Part shown: piece after piece, positions 43,895 through 52,748 of the stretch
How positions within the stretch are numbered: the first letter of the stretch is position 1
Layout of the letters: the number at the start of each line of letters is the position of its first letter
Source: E44-bin32 sp041821665
Lineage (GTDB): Bacteria; Chloroflexota; Anaerolineae; Anaerolineales; E44-bin32
Direction: 5' to 3'
DNA: 64,000 nt
Assembly (NCBI GenBank): GCA_041821665.1
Contig: JBGUDT010000005.1
Location: forward strand, 20,916-84,915
The notes under the pieces: generated by a model
What the model was told of the DNA's origin: nothing
The model's input: the letters and a program-made list of their open reading frames with translations, nothing else
The model's database searches: none
Translations under genes and position numbers: made by a program

Positions 43895-45138
43895 TCGGGC
43901 AAGAAGAATCAATATTTGTCGGAATCGACGTAGGGACCAGCAAGGTCTGTACGTTAGTTGGTCACGCCACGCACTCGGGCAGACAACGGGTCATTGGAGT
44001 CGGCGAGGCGCCATCCCGGGGGATGCGGAAAGGTGGGGTCGTTGACCTTGCAAGTTTGTCCCGAGCGATTCGTTCGTCAAAAGACAAAGCCGAACGGACC
44101 TCTGGATACGAAATTACTTCCGCACTGGTGAGTCTTTCCGGCTCTCATATCTCGTCGTTGAATAGCACTGCTATGGCAGGTGTGACCGGTCGCACAGTCG
44201 ACCAGGATGATATGGGTAGAGCGCTCGAAAGCGCCCGGTCGGTTGCCATTCCCTATAACCGCAGCATCGTCCATGTCATTCCACGCAGCTATGTGGTCGA
44301 TGGTCAGGACGGCATCAAGGACCCCGTCGGGATGCATGGATACCGGCTTGAGGTCGAAGCGCACATCGTCACTGCAAGTACGACGGCATTGCGCAATATG
44401 GAAAAATGCGTGGAGGCTGCCGGAATCGAAGTGGATGGGTGGGTTCTCGGATCGCTTGCATCGGCGGGCATGGTGCTCAGTGAGACGGAACAGGAGATGG
44501 GTGTCATGCTCTGTGATATCGGGGCGGGCACGACCGATATTGCCATCTATATCGAGGGCGCAGTGTGGCACACAGCCGTGATCCCAGTGGGAGGCGAACA
44601 CCTCACCAACGACATTGCCCAAATTCTCCACCTTCCGCCAGAAACGGCTGAAACCGTGAAAAGACGTCATGGTCATGCTCGTCCATCGCTTTTGGATCCT
44701 AACCATACATTTGCGGTCCGACCTTTTGGGGAAGAGAGATCCATCCAGATCAAGCGTGTCGATTTGGCTGCGATCATCGAACCCCGGGTGGAAGAGCTTT
44801 TCAGTCTTGTGAGGCAGGAAGTGAAGAGGAGTGGCTACGATGGATTGCTCCCGGCAGGCGTCGTGCTGACCGGAGGCACAAGCACACTCGTTGGTCTGAG
44901 AGAGGTCGGCACTGAAGTTTTAGGACTGCCTGTAAGAACTGCCCAGCCGGAAAACATGCAAGGTTTGGTAGACAGGCTCCGCTCACCATCCTATTCGACC
45001 AGCTTGGGGCTTCTTTACTGGGCGAAAATTTTAGAAAAGCAAGCACTGCTAGATGGTTACGTCTACCGCATGTTCAACCTGCCGCGCTTGAATCTGCAAG
45101 GCGCCACGGAATTCTTTAGAAGGTTATTGCCAGGATGA
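43882..45138 (+). CDS. ftsA: Z-ring anchor FtsA
   Basis: 418 residues. Actin-fold ATPase: IFVGIDVGTSKVCTLVG (about 11-27), SHMS-like 1C domain (GGVVDLASLSRAI), phosphate 2 DIGAGTTDIAIY (about 212-223), adenosine motif VVLTGGTSTLVG (about 328-339). The C-terminus (EFFRRLLPG) could be a short amphipathic membrane tail. It tethers FtsZ filaments to the membrane. GTG start within the ftsQ end. Confidence 0.94.
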   Translation: MATIIGQEESIFVGIDVGTSKVCTLVGHATHSGRQRVIGVGEAPSRGMRKGGVVDLASLSRAIRSSKDKAERTSGYEITSALVSLSGSHISSLNSTAMAGVTGRTVDQDDMGRALESARSVAIPYNRSIVHVIPRSYVVDGQDGIKDPVGMHGYRLEVEAHIVTASTTALRNMEKCVEAAGIEVDGWVLGSLASAGMVLSETEQEMGVMLCDIGAGTTDIAIYIEGAVWHTAVIPVGGEHLTNDIAQILHLPPETAETVKRRHGHARPSLLDPNHTFAVRPFGEERSIQIKRVDLAAIIEPRVEELFSLVRQEVKRSGYDGLLPAGVVLTGGTSTLVGLREVGTEVLGLPVRTAQPENMQGLVDRLRSPSYSTSLGLLYWAKILEKQALLDGYVYRMFNLPRLNLQGATEFFRRLLPG

Positions 45139-45202
45139 TGAATACAGTTTTTCCTGATGAAACAAAGTCTAGAAGGCTAACCGTATACGAAGGAGGAGGA
45201 AG

Positions 45203-46312
45203 ATGAACCCAACACCACAGATGGAATCGTTTGCAAGGATTAAGGTCGTCGGGGTTGGCGGAGGTGGTAGTAACGCCGTCAATCGGATGATCGAAGAGGG
45301 CCTGGCAGGCATCGAATTTGTTGCTGTCAACACGGATGCTCAGGCGCTGCTCCTTTCCGATGCACCCAAGCGTGTTCGGATTGGGGATAAGCTCACCCGC
45401 GGGCTTGGTGCGGGTGGCAACCCGGAGACGGGTAAGAATGCGGCTGAAGAGTCCGCTGAGGACCTATATGAAGTCCTCAAAGGAAGCGACATGGTTTTCC
45501 TTGCCGCGGGTATCGGAGGTGGGACCGGGACTGGTGCTGCGCCCATCATCGCTCAGATCGCAAAAGAAATTGGAGCGTTGACGATCGGTGTGGTTACCCG
45601 GCCCTTCACGTTCGAAGGCGCCAAACGTGCACAAGCTGCCGAAGCTGGGATCGCTACGCTTAAGGAGCATGTGGACACGCTTATCGTCATACCCAATGAT
45701 CGTTTGCTCCAAATCGCAGATAAGAAAGCTAGTCTGCAAAATGCATTCAAGATTGCCGATGACGTCTTACGGCAGGGAATCCAGGGCATCAGTGAGTTGA
45801 TCACCATCCCTGGCTTAATTAACCTCGACTTTGCCGACGTGCGCGCGATCATGTCTGAAGGCGGCGCAGCACTCATGGCTGTGGGTCGAGCTTCTGGCGA
45901 GGATCGTGCCAGGGATGCGGCTGAGCAGGCGATTTCCAGCCACCTGCTGGATATCACCATAGACGGCGCCCGCGGTATTTTATTCAATGTTACTGGTGGG
46001 GCAGACTTGAGTTTGTTCGAGGTGAACCAGGCTGCAGCCATTATCAAAGAAACGGCTCATCCTGATGTCAATCTCATATTTGGTGCAGTAATCGATCCGA
46101 ATGTGATAGGTGATGAGCTGCGAGTGACCGTCATTGCAACTGGTTTTGACAATTCTGGGGGACCACGTCGTAAGCCGAGACGTGCCCGCAGCCGCACCGA
46201 AGCCAATGTCACGGCTACGGCTGACGCTGAGGCAATCCCCGTAGAGGAATTTCAGCCGCAGGTTTTTGACGTCAACGATCTAGACATTCCGGCATTCTTG
46301 CGACGACGATAA
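45203..46312 (+). CDS. ftsZ: division tubulin FtsZ
   Basis: 369 residues. IKVVGVGGGGSNAVNRMI (about 13-30), tubulin signature GGGTGTGAAP (about 104-113), T7 loop NLDFADVRAIM (about 208-218). The linker after about 320 is short and basic; the end DVNDLDIPAFLRRR (about 356-369) is the conserved C-terminal peptide that binds FtsA. AGGAGGAGGAAG precedes the ATG, the strongest ribosome site of the cluster, consistent with high expression. Ends the division cluster; fold-back structures follow. Confidence 0.97.
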   Translation: MNPTPQMESFARIKVVGVGGGGSNAVNRMIEEGLAGIEFVAVNTDAQALLLSDAPKRVRIGDKLTRGLGAGGNPETGKNAAEESAEDLYEVLKGSDMVFLAAGIGGGTGTGAAPIIAQIAKEIGALTIGVVTRPFTFEGAKRAQAAEAGIATLKEHVDTLIVIPNDRLLQIADKKASLQNAFKIADDVLRQGIQGISELITIPGLINLDFADVRAIMSEGGAALMAVGRASGEDRARDAAEQAISSHLLDITIDGARGILFNVTGGADLSLFEVNQAAAIIKETAHPDVNLIFGAVIDPNVIGDELRVTVIATGFDNSGGPRRKPRRARSRTEANVTATADAEAIPVEEFQPQVFDVNDLDIPAFLRRR

Positions 46313-46408
46313 GGTGGGTAGGAGACAGCGGTCTGGCCGACCGCCCTCCACTCACTCCGCCCCGGAGAACCGTTTGCCGCCCGGATTCTCCGGTGGCCAC
46401 ATACGCAC

Positions 46409-46460
46409 GCAGACCGTCGCCTGTATCCTCCTCCTGGCGCCGGTCTGCTGCTGCGTTTTT
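46409..46460 (+). terminator. terminator/attenuator-like structure after ftsZ
   Basis: GCAGACCG-T-CGCC (46409-46421) pairs with GGCG-C-CGGTCTGC (46436-46448) around a pyrimidine loop holding CCTCCTCC; five T at 46456-46460. An upstream segment (AGGAGACAGCGGTCTG, 46320-46335) can pair with the same 5' arm and loop (CAGACCG, CTGT, TCCT), so the two folds exclude each other. A further hairpin CCGGAGAA/TTCTCCGG lies between (46372-46392). Confidence 0.6.
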
Positions 46461-46542
46461 AAGGGGACCACAGTACCAAATATTTTAAGGTAAAAACCGA
46501 GGCTCTAGCCTTGTTCCCGTGTTACTCAATATGTTAGAATTT

Positions 46543-46571
46543 GCTCCCTTGCCCCAAGGGAGCGGGTTTTT
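46543..46571 (+). terminator. second hairpin with T run before nrdR
   Basis: GCTCCCTT (46543-46550), loop GCCCC, AAGGGAGC (46556-46563), GGG, then TTTTT (46567-46571). A terminator shape 59 bases before nrdR; it insulates nrdR from the cluster or acts in its leader. A possible -35/-10 (TTGTTC 46511-46516, 18 bases, TAGAAT 46535-46540) lies just upstream. Confidence 0.6.
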
Positions 46572-46629
46572 ATAAAGTTTGACGCCAATATATGGCGTGG
46601 AACAACTGTCCTACTCATTAGAGGGTTGT

Positions 46630-47079
46630 ATGCTCTGCCCCTACTGTCAAGATCAACGGACACGCGTGATCGATACGACGCATAATTCCAAGGGGGGGGT
46701 GCGTCGGAGACGTGAGTGTACGAGCTGCAGCCAACGGTTCAGTACCTACGAACGGGCGATTCTCACTGCTCCACTCGTAATCAAGGCAGACGGCGCAAGG
46801 GAAGAGTTCGACCGCGATAAACTTCTCGAAGGAATACTAATCGCTTGTGTCAAGCGTCCGGTGTCAGCGGCGGATATCGAAAGGCTGGCAGGTGAGGTAG
46901 AGACGAGGATGCAGGACATGGGCAAGGCCGAGATCTCCTCTCGTGTCATCGGGGATGTAGTGATTGCCGGATTAAAAGATTTAGACAAGGTAGCCTACAT
47001 TCGATATGCGATTGTGTATCTCGGTCTTGATGACTTACAGGAAATTCAGGACGAGATAGACCGCTTGCTTGAGAGTTGA
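46630..47079 (+). CDS. nrdR: transcriptional repressor NrdR
   Basis: 149 residues, usual length. N-terminal zinc ribbon CPYC (3-6) and CTSC (about 31-34) with GGVRRRRE, then an ATP-cone (APLVIKADGAREEFDRDKL, about 47-65) to about 140. NrdR senses dATP/ATP and represses ribonucleotide reductase genes. ATG 46630 aligns with the family (MLCPYC) and has GAGGG upstream. The reductase nrdJ follows 78 bases later. Confidence 0.96.
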   Translation: MLCPYCQDQRTRVIDTTHNSKGGVRRRRECTSCSQRFSTYERAILTAPLVIKADGAREEFDRDKLLEGILIACVKRPVSAADIERLAGEVETRMQDMGKAEISSRVIGDVVIAGLKDLDKVAYIRYAIVYLGLDDLQEIQDEIDRLLES

Positions 47080-47106
47080 CCATTCAAGCGCATGTTCGAA
47101 GTGGGA

Positions 47107-47122
47107 AACGACTTGAGTCGTT
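47107..47122. promoter_or_regulatory. inverted repeat upstream of nrdJ
   Basis: AACGACT-TG-AGTCGTT, followed by AT-rich TATATTTATAG, 35 bases before the nrdJ ATG. It may be an operator, but it does not clearly match the known NrdR box. Confidence 0.35.
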
Positions 47123-47157
47123 ATATTTATAGTTTGTAGGTATTGCTTGGAGGGTGG

Positions 47158-49707
47158 ATGCTGGAGACGGAGAGACGGGACGTTGATGTTAACGTTCATA
47201 ATCAAATAGGGGATATGCCCCCAATACCCGAGGATCTCCTTCCTCCGGAATTGGGAAAGAACGCCCAGACCGTATTACGCAAGAGGTATCTCCGGCGTGG
47301 GGAAGACGGCGAGCCGATCGAGCGGATCGAGGTAATGTTTTGGCGAGTCGCCTATCACATCGCCCTTGCCGAAGAAACCCTGGGAATCGAAGTCGAGACG
47401 GTCGCACGAGAATTTTACGAGTTACTTACGAGTAAACGATTCTTCCCAAATTCACCCACTTTTACTGGCGCAGGTACGCCATTAGGACAGCTTGCAGCTT
47501 GTTTTGTGCTTCCCATTTCGGATGACATGGGGAAGCACTCAGCCGGTATCTTTCAGACCTTACGCGATGCAGCCTTAATCCAGCAGACGGGCGGAGGTAA
47601 TGGATTCGGATTTTCGCGTCTCCGACCAGGTGGCGATATCGTAGCCTCCTCAGCGGGCGAAGCAACTGGCCCAGTAGGCTTCTTGCGGGTTTACGACCAG
47701 GCTTTTAGTGAAATTGCCCAGGGAGGCACACGGCGCGGCGCCAACATGGCCGTCTTGCGTGTGGATCATCCCGATATCGAAAGATTCATCACCTGTAAAA
47801 CGGCCGAAAACGCTATTACAAATTTTAATATTTCTGTAGGGATCACAGATGCATTCATGCAGGCTGTCCGTGATGATGAGATGTGGGAGCTGCGCTTTCC
47901 TGATGTCTCGTCTCCTGCATATCGGGGGTTCAAAGGCACGTACAACGACGCAGAGACTCTTGGAATTCCATTTAAATCCTACAAGCAAATCCCTGCTCGG
48001 GATCTGTTCAACGTGATTATTCGCCAGGCGCATCACAATGGAGAACCAGGTGTATTGTTCCTGGATGCCGCGAATAGAAGCAATCCTGTACCTCACCTTT
48101 ACGAACTGGAGGCGACTAATCCTTGCGGTGAACAGTGGCTGGGTCCTTACGAAAATTGCTGTCTGGGCTCAATCAATCTTGCGCAGCATTTCGGGCAGAA
48201 CCAGACGGTGGACTGGGAGCAGCTACGTTCATCTATCGAAGTATCGACCCGTTTTCTTGATAATGTAGTCAGCGCCAACGAGTATGTCCCAGCCGTGCCC
48301 GAGTTGCAGGAAGCCGCCCTCAGAGCCCGAAGAATTGGTCTGGGCATCATGGGGCTCGGTGATTTGATGTACCACGTGGGCGTTCGTTACGGTTCTCAAG
48401 AAGCGCAAGATTTTGCCGGACAGGTCATGGAATTTGTCCGTTATCATGCCATGCTTACCAGCATCGATTTAGCCAGCAAGCGAGGCCCGTTCCCCGCGAT
48501 TGAGGGGAGCGTATACGATCCTGATCAGGTAACGTGGGAAGCCCCTTCCCCAATCGTTCCCATTGAAACTTCCTACGGGAGACCGGAAGTTGATTGGAAC
48601 AACGTTATCAAGGGTCTGGGACAATTCGGGATTCGGAATGCTGCTCAAACAACAATCGCACCTACGGGAACGATTGCTACGGTTGCAGGTTGCGAAGCTT
48701 ATGGATGTGAACCAGCTTTCGCACTCGCATACTATCGACATGTTGAAGATGGTGATAATGACTTGAAACTCAATTACACCAGTCCCATGTTCGAACAAGC
48801 CTTAATCGAAGCAGAACTGGATGATGTCACTCGGGCAAGGATCGTGGACGAGGTCATGGAGAGGGGCACCTGCCAGACTGTCACTGACGTTCCCGATGAA
48901 ATTCGGGATGTATTCGTGGTATCCCAAGATATCGGCTCTGAAGAGCACGTGCGAATGCAGGCAGCTCTTCAGGCATTCGTGGATAACAGCCTGAGTAAGA
49001 CGTGCAATTTTCCAGAAGACGCCACTGAAGACGATGTCGCTCAGGCTTATGATCTCGCCTGGGAACTGGGCTGCAAGGGTTTAACCGTTTACGTCACCGG
49101 TTCCAGGGAAAAAGTTGTCCTGGAGACGAGGGAAACTGCACAGCGCAGTGATCTACATGAAGGACCTGCTTCACAAACTCAGCTCTGGCTGGAGGGAAAG
49201 AAACCTCGTCCTCAACGACTGGACGGTTGTACCTATCAGATCTCCACGCCTTTGGGAAAAGCGTTCGTAACGATTAATGAAAATGGGAGCGGCGTGGCGC
49301 AGCCATTCGAAGTTTTCATCACATCTGCGAAAGCAGGGTCCGAAACAGCAGCTATCTCAGAGGCAATCGGCAGATTGGTTTCTTACCTGCTGAGAGTATC
49401 CTCACCGGTTCCTCCACGGGATCGTATGGGCGAAGTCGTTCGCCAACTGGCGGGTATCGGTGGGGGGCGTCCGACTGGTTTTGGCCCCAACAGGGTGCTT
49501 TCGCTACCGGATGGTCTTGCTCGGGCGCTCGCGGCCTATCTTGAAGAGACGCCGGAGGTAATCACTGGGGGGATCCTGCAATTGGAGGACATCGAGGAGC
49601 AAGTCCCCCTTAAAATCGGGGATCTATGCCCTGAGTGCGGAGCTGCCGCGGTTGTCCGGGAGGAAGGCTGTCAGAAGTGTTATTCCTGTGGCTTCAGTGA
49701 ATGCTGA
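47158..49707 (+). CDS. nrdJ: vitamin B12-dependent ribonucleotide reductase (class II)
   Basis: 849 residues. Barrel core with ACFVLPISDDM (about 116), QTGGGNGFGFSRLRP (about 141-155), thiyl-radical Cys in TNPCGE (about 322), and GLGIMGLGDLMYH (about 395). A TSCPD-type domain (CTYQISTPLGKAFVTINENG, about 693-712) and a C-terminal zinc ribbon CPECG...CYSCGFSEC (about 824-849) complete the NrdJ layout. Uses adenosylcobalamin to reduce ribonucleotides without oxygen or iron. ATG 47158 with GGAGGG 4 bases before it. No cobalamin riboswitch is visible upstream. Confidence 0.96.
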   Translation: MLETERRDVDVNVHNQIGDMPPIPEDLLPPELGKNAQTVLRKRYLRRGEDGEPIERIEVMFWRVAYHIALAEETLGIEVETVAREFYELLTSKRFFPNSPTFTGAGTPLGQLAACFVLPISDDMGKHSAGIFQTLRDAALIQQTGGGNGFGFSRLRPGGDIVASSAGEATGPVGFLRVYDQAFSEIAQGGTRRGANMAVLRVDHPDIERFITCKTAENAITNFNISVGITDAFMQAVRDDEMWELRFPDVSSPAYRGFKGTYNDAETLGIPFKSYKQIPARDLFNVIIRQAHHNGEPGVLFLDAANRSNPVPHLYELEATNPCGEQWLGPYENCCLGSINLAQHFGQNQTVDWEQLRSSIEVSTRFLDNVVSANEYVPAVPELQEAALRARRIGLGIMGLGDLMYHVGVRYGSQEAQDFAGQVMEFVRYHAMLTSIDLASKRGPFPAIEGSVYDPDQVTWEAPSPIVPIETSYGRPEVDWNNVIKGLGQFGIRNAAQTTIAPTGTIATVAGCEAYGCEPAFALAYYRHVEDGDNDLKLNYTSPMFEQALIEAELDDVTRARIVDEVMERGTCQTVTDVPDEIRDVFVVSQDIGSEEHVRMQAALQAFVDNSLSKTCNFPEDATEDDVAQAYDLAWELGCKGLTVYVTGSREKVVLETRETAQRSDLHEGPASQTQLWLEGKKPRPQRLDGCTYQISTPLGKAFVTINENGSGVAQPFEVFITSAKAGSETAAISEAIGRLVSYLLRVSSPVPPRDRMGEVVRQLAGIGGGRPTGFGPNRVLSLPDGLARALAAYLEETPEVITGGILQLEDIEEQVPLKIGDLCPECGAAAVVREEGCQKCYSCGFSEC

Positions 49708-49750
49708 GGTCGTTCGGATAGGGTTGTTAGTCTATTGAGGAGTCATCATG

Positions 49751-49776
49751 AGCGCCCGATGCAAATATCGGGCGCT
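49751..49776. terminator. hairpin after nrdJ
   Basis: 10 bp stem AGCGCCCGAT/ATCGGGCGCT, 6-base loop. No T run, so a weak or factor-assisted terminator. Confidence 0.5.
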
Positions 49777-49870
49777 GTTCATGTGGTTGGGTAGGGTTTA
49801 GCGATGAAAGCGAGGAGCTTCTCGATGATGGCGGTGATCGAGCTTGGGAGAAGTAGTCGGGGTCCTTAGA

Positions 49871-50518
49871 ATGAAGAATCGAGTGCAAACCATACGAACA
49901 CGTCTGAGTAACTGCTACGTCCTCGAAGCAGAATCGGGGGTTATTCTCATCGATGCCGGTGCACCCGGGGATGCGGACTTAATCTTATCCGTAATCGATG
50001 ATCGGAAGTTGAACCTTATCCTGATCACGCACGCACATTTCGATCATTATGGGAGCGCGGCTGAGATCAGACGCCGAACAGGGGCTCCAATTGCAATCCA
50101 TGAATCTGACGCTGGAAACATGCATCGTGCTGAAACGCACCTAGGCATAGTGAAAGGGAGAGGAAAAATAGCCGCGGCATTTCTCCCCTTGGTCGAGCGG
50201 CTTTATAACCCTGAACCAACGGAAGCAGATGTCCGTCTGCATGATGGAGAAAATCTGGGAAGTTACGGCCTCGATGCTATTATCGTCCACACACCAGGTC
50301 ACACGATGGGTTCCTGCAGTCTCGTCTGTCGAGAGGATGCTGCATTTGTTGGGGATCTTCTCTCGACCACGGGTGGGGCTCATCTGCAACGATACTTTGC
50401 CATGGATTGGCCGGCACTTACGCCGAGTCTTGAGAAGGTGAGGCACTATCGACCCGCGCGGATTTATGCTGGTCATGGGAAATGGGCTATGAGCCGCGAG
50501 GAGCTTGAGGGGCTTTAA
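49871..50518 (+). CDS. MBL-fold metallohydrolase
   Basis: 215 residues. Zinc motif THAHFDH (about 53-59), later TPGHTMGS (about 141-148), D in VGDLL (about 161) and AGHG near the end give the full glyoxalase II-like metallo-beta-lactamase site with two metals. Substrate unknown. ATG 49871 is chosen; TTG 49844 would extend it by nine residues. No clear ribosome site for either. Confidence 0.85.
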   Translation: MKNRVQTIRTRLSNCYVLEAESGVILIDAGAPGDADLILSVIDDRKLNLILITHAHFDHYGSAAEIRRRTGAPIAIHESDAGNMHRAETHLGIVKGRGKIAAAFLPLVERLYNPEPTEADVRLHDGENLGSYGLDAIIVHTPGHTMGSCSLVCREDAAFVGDLLSTTGGAHLQRYFAMDWPALTPSLEKVRHYRPARIYAGHGKWAMSREELEGL

Positions 50519-50600
50519 TTCCAACGGTCCACGTGCTGGAGAGATTGTTCATCGATGACGGATTGCTCTAACAACGCCCAAGGCGTTGATCACATGCTTA

Positions 50601-50631
50601 GGGGGAAAAAGCCAGAATACCCTGTAGCTTG
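50601..50631 (-). repeat. dispersed repeat, copy 2 (inverted)
   Basis: Read on the minus strand, CAAGCTACAGGGTATTCTGG and CTTTTTCCC match copy 1 at 12061-12089 with one mismatch. It lies in the 262 bp gap before the racemase gene, next to a G-run and a TTCATTCTTGCCG segment that copy 1 lacks. Confidence 0.6.
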
Positions 50632-50780
50632 CGGCAAGAATGAATGGCAGGGGGGGATGGGGATGGAAACCCAGTTTAGATTTTTCCTTGGAGATGCTCT
50701 TTAGTTTGCTGAGGGGATCCTCTCTGCGACAAATGGTTCCACATTGAATCTGATTTACCTTAATAAGCGGAGGTATCCGA

Positions 50781-51482
50781 ATGAAGCTTATTGGATTGAT
50801 TGGGGGAATGAGTTGGGAATCTTCGATTGAGTATTACCGTATCCTGAACGAGACCGTTCGTGAGAGGCTCGGTGGTCTTCATTCGGCTCGATGTCTCCTG
50901 TATTCGCTCGATTTTGAAGAGATCGAACAGCTTCAACAGCAGGGGAAATGGAATACTGCTGCGGCTTATCTCACCGAAGCCGCGAAAGTGCTCGAACAAG
51001 GTGGGGCGGACTGTATCGTGATTTGTACCAACACGATGCACATCGTCGCAGATGAAGTTCAGCATTCGATTAAGATACCTCTTCTACACATCGCGGATGC
51101 AACTGCTGAACGCGTGCTCACCGATGGATACAAACGGGTTGGACTCCTGGGAACTCGATACACGATGGAAAAAGAATTTTATCGTGATCGGCTTGCCGAT
51201 AAGTTCGCCCTCGAAGTATTGGTGCCTCCGGAGGATGAGCGTGGCTATATCGATGGGGTCATCTTTAATGAGCTTGTCCTTGGTGAATTGCTTGATTCGT
51301 CAAGATCGGAATTTCTTGAAATTATCGCCGGACTCGTTGAGAGAGGTGCGCAGGGGATTATCCTGGGATGTACGGAGATTGGTCTCCTGGTAAGTCAAGA
51401 TGATGTGGCTGTGCCTGTGTATGATACTGCCCTCATACATGCCGAGGCAGCTGTCGAATTTGCGCTAAGCAAACCGGACTGA
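50781..51482 (+). CDS. aspartate/glutamate racemase family protein
   Basis: 233 residues. LIGGMSWESSIEYYRILNE (about 6-24), first catalytic Cys in CTNTMH (about 83-88), second in LGCTEIGLLV (about 194-203). This is the YgeA/AspR branch of Asp/Glu racemases rather than MurI (whose motifs differ). It may supply D-Asp or broad-range D-amino acids for the cell wall. Stands alone. Confidence 0.9.
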   Translation: MKLIGLIGGMSWESSIEYYRILNETVRERLGGLHSARCLLYSLDFEEIEQLQQQGKWNTAAAYLTEAAKVLEQGGADCIVICTNTMHIVADEVQHSIKIPLLHIADATAERVLTDGYKRVGLLGTRYTMEKEFYRDRLADKFALEVLVPPEDERGYIDGVIFNELVLGELLDSSRSEFLEIIAGLVERGAQGIILGCTEIGLLVSQDDVAVPVYDTALIHAEAAVEFALSKPD

Positions 51483-51557
51483 CAAATAGGTTATCGGCAG
51501 AGGAGATGAGGGACTATGGAGCAGGTGCATCATCTTCGAACAAGTGATTTAATACTC

Positions 51558-52592
51558 TCAATTGAAATGCGATAGGACTCGTAGCGCTCGCAATGTCACC
51601 CACTTGCTGGGTTCTTTCTTCTTTTCAACATCTACCCATGTTTTCCCATTGTAGGTGTACTCTAGCGACCAATGACCAAGTTCGTCCTGTTTATCAAGAA
51701 GGAGATCAACCGCCGGGAGTAAGCGTTCGTCACCCCCGAATCCGAGTGCGGTAAGAGTTTCCATATTCTGCAGCACATCGGTGACGTAGCCAATCGGGTA
51801 GCCAAATTTAAACCAGCTGCGGTTTGGTTTCTCACTGTATCCCATTGGATAATCTGCAAGGGAGGGATCGGTACTGAGCAGGAATTCGGTGCCCACTTCG
51901 ATCGCTCGTTGGACGGTATCTGTCCGTCGTGATTCGGGAATTTTACTTAGCGCCAGCATGGCTTTTACCGCTCCCCAAGCGCATGGCAAGTGATCGTTTG
52001 CACTGCATAAAAAACCAGGACCACTGTTCCCGCTTCGTAAATAGCGAATTGGGGCTGATCGATCCGTTGAAGGTGCGATCTCTTCTCCCGTGATGCTGCG
52101 AGCAAGCCAATCGATCGCCGCATTAAGCCTGTCATCATCCAATCTCCCAAGTTCAAGTAATGCAGCAACTAGATTTCCCTGCAGACAAGTGATCAATCCT
52201 GATGGCGTTCCATTCATACTGAATCCACCTGTCTTGGCTCGAGCGTTTTCCAGCGCATAATCACCCCCCCGCATAATCGCGGGATCCTCACCGTCTGCTC
52301 CAAGCTGCGCAAGAAAGATGAGCTGCCAGGCTGTACTGCGATATTTTGGGAGATAACCCGCCCCGGGTCCAACCCAATAACCATCAGGATGTTGTGCTTG
52401 AAGGATGATGGGGACTGGTCCTTGCGACATCACGTTGCGCTGTGCTTTTGCGAGTTCTGGATTATCAAATTGCATTCCGAGTAAGTCACGCAGCGCTACA
52501 AACCTTATTCCCGGATTTTGAAAATCTTCTTCGAGGAGCCATGGGAGCGGGTCCTCATGAATGCGGGGATGTAGTGCATAGGTATTCGTCAT
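51558..52592 (-). CDS. terpene-cyclase-fold (squalene cyclase-like) repeat protein
   Basis: 344 residues. QAQHPDGYWVGPG...KYRSTAWQLIFLAQLGADG (about 65-100) and KQDELGHWSLEYTYNGKTW (about 309-327) show the QW-like repeats of alpha/alpha barrels found in prenyltransferases and squalene cyclases. No DXDD catalytic motif is seen, so it is probably not a cyclase; substrate unknown. ATG 52592 has AGGAAAG 8 bases upstream; ATG 52625 is possible. Convergent with the racemase gene. Confidence 0.75.
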   Translation of the reverse strand: MTNTYALHPRIHEDPLPWLLEEDFQNPGIRFVALRDLLGMQFDNPELAKAQRNVMSQGPVPIILQAQHPDGYWVGPGAGYLPKYRSTAWQLIFLAQLGADGEDPAIMRGGDYALENARAKTGGFSMNGTPSGLITCLQGNLVAALLELGRLDDDRLNAAIDWLARSITGEEIAPSTDRSAPIRYLRSGNSGPGFLCSANDHLPCAWGAVKAMLALSKIPESRRTDTVQRAIEVGTEFLLSTDPSLADYPMGYSEKPNRSWFKFGYPIGYVTDVLQNMETLTALGFGGDERLLPAVDLLLDKQDELGHWSLEYTYNGKTWVDVEKKKEPSKWVTLRALRVLSHFN

Positions 52593-52748
52593 AGGACTTT
52601 CTTTCCTGGTCAATGAGAGGTTCAATATTATTCTATACGATTCCTAAGAAGGATGAACATGTGATTTCCGATTACGTCCCTTCTCTCACAGCCTCTCGAC
52701 TACGACACGGCGACTGTACTTCTATTCAGATTCACATAACAGTGGAAT

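Noticed and set aside
47080..47157. Cobalamin riboswitch before nrdJ
   Set aside because: Only 78 bases are available and no B12 box or pseudoknot element was found; the ftsZ-nrdR gap also lacks the B12 box.
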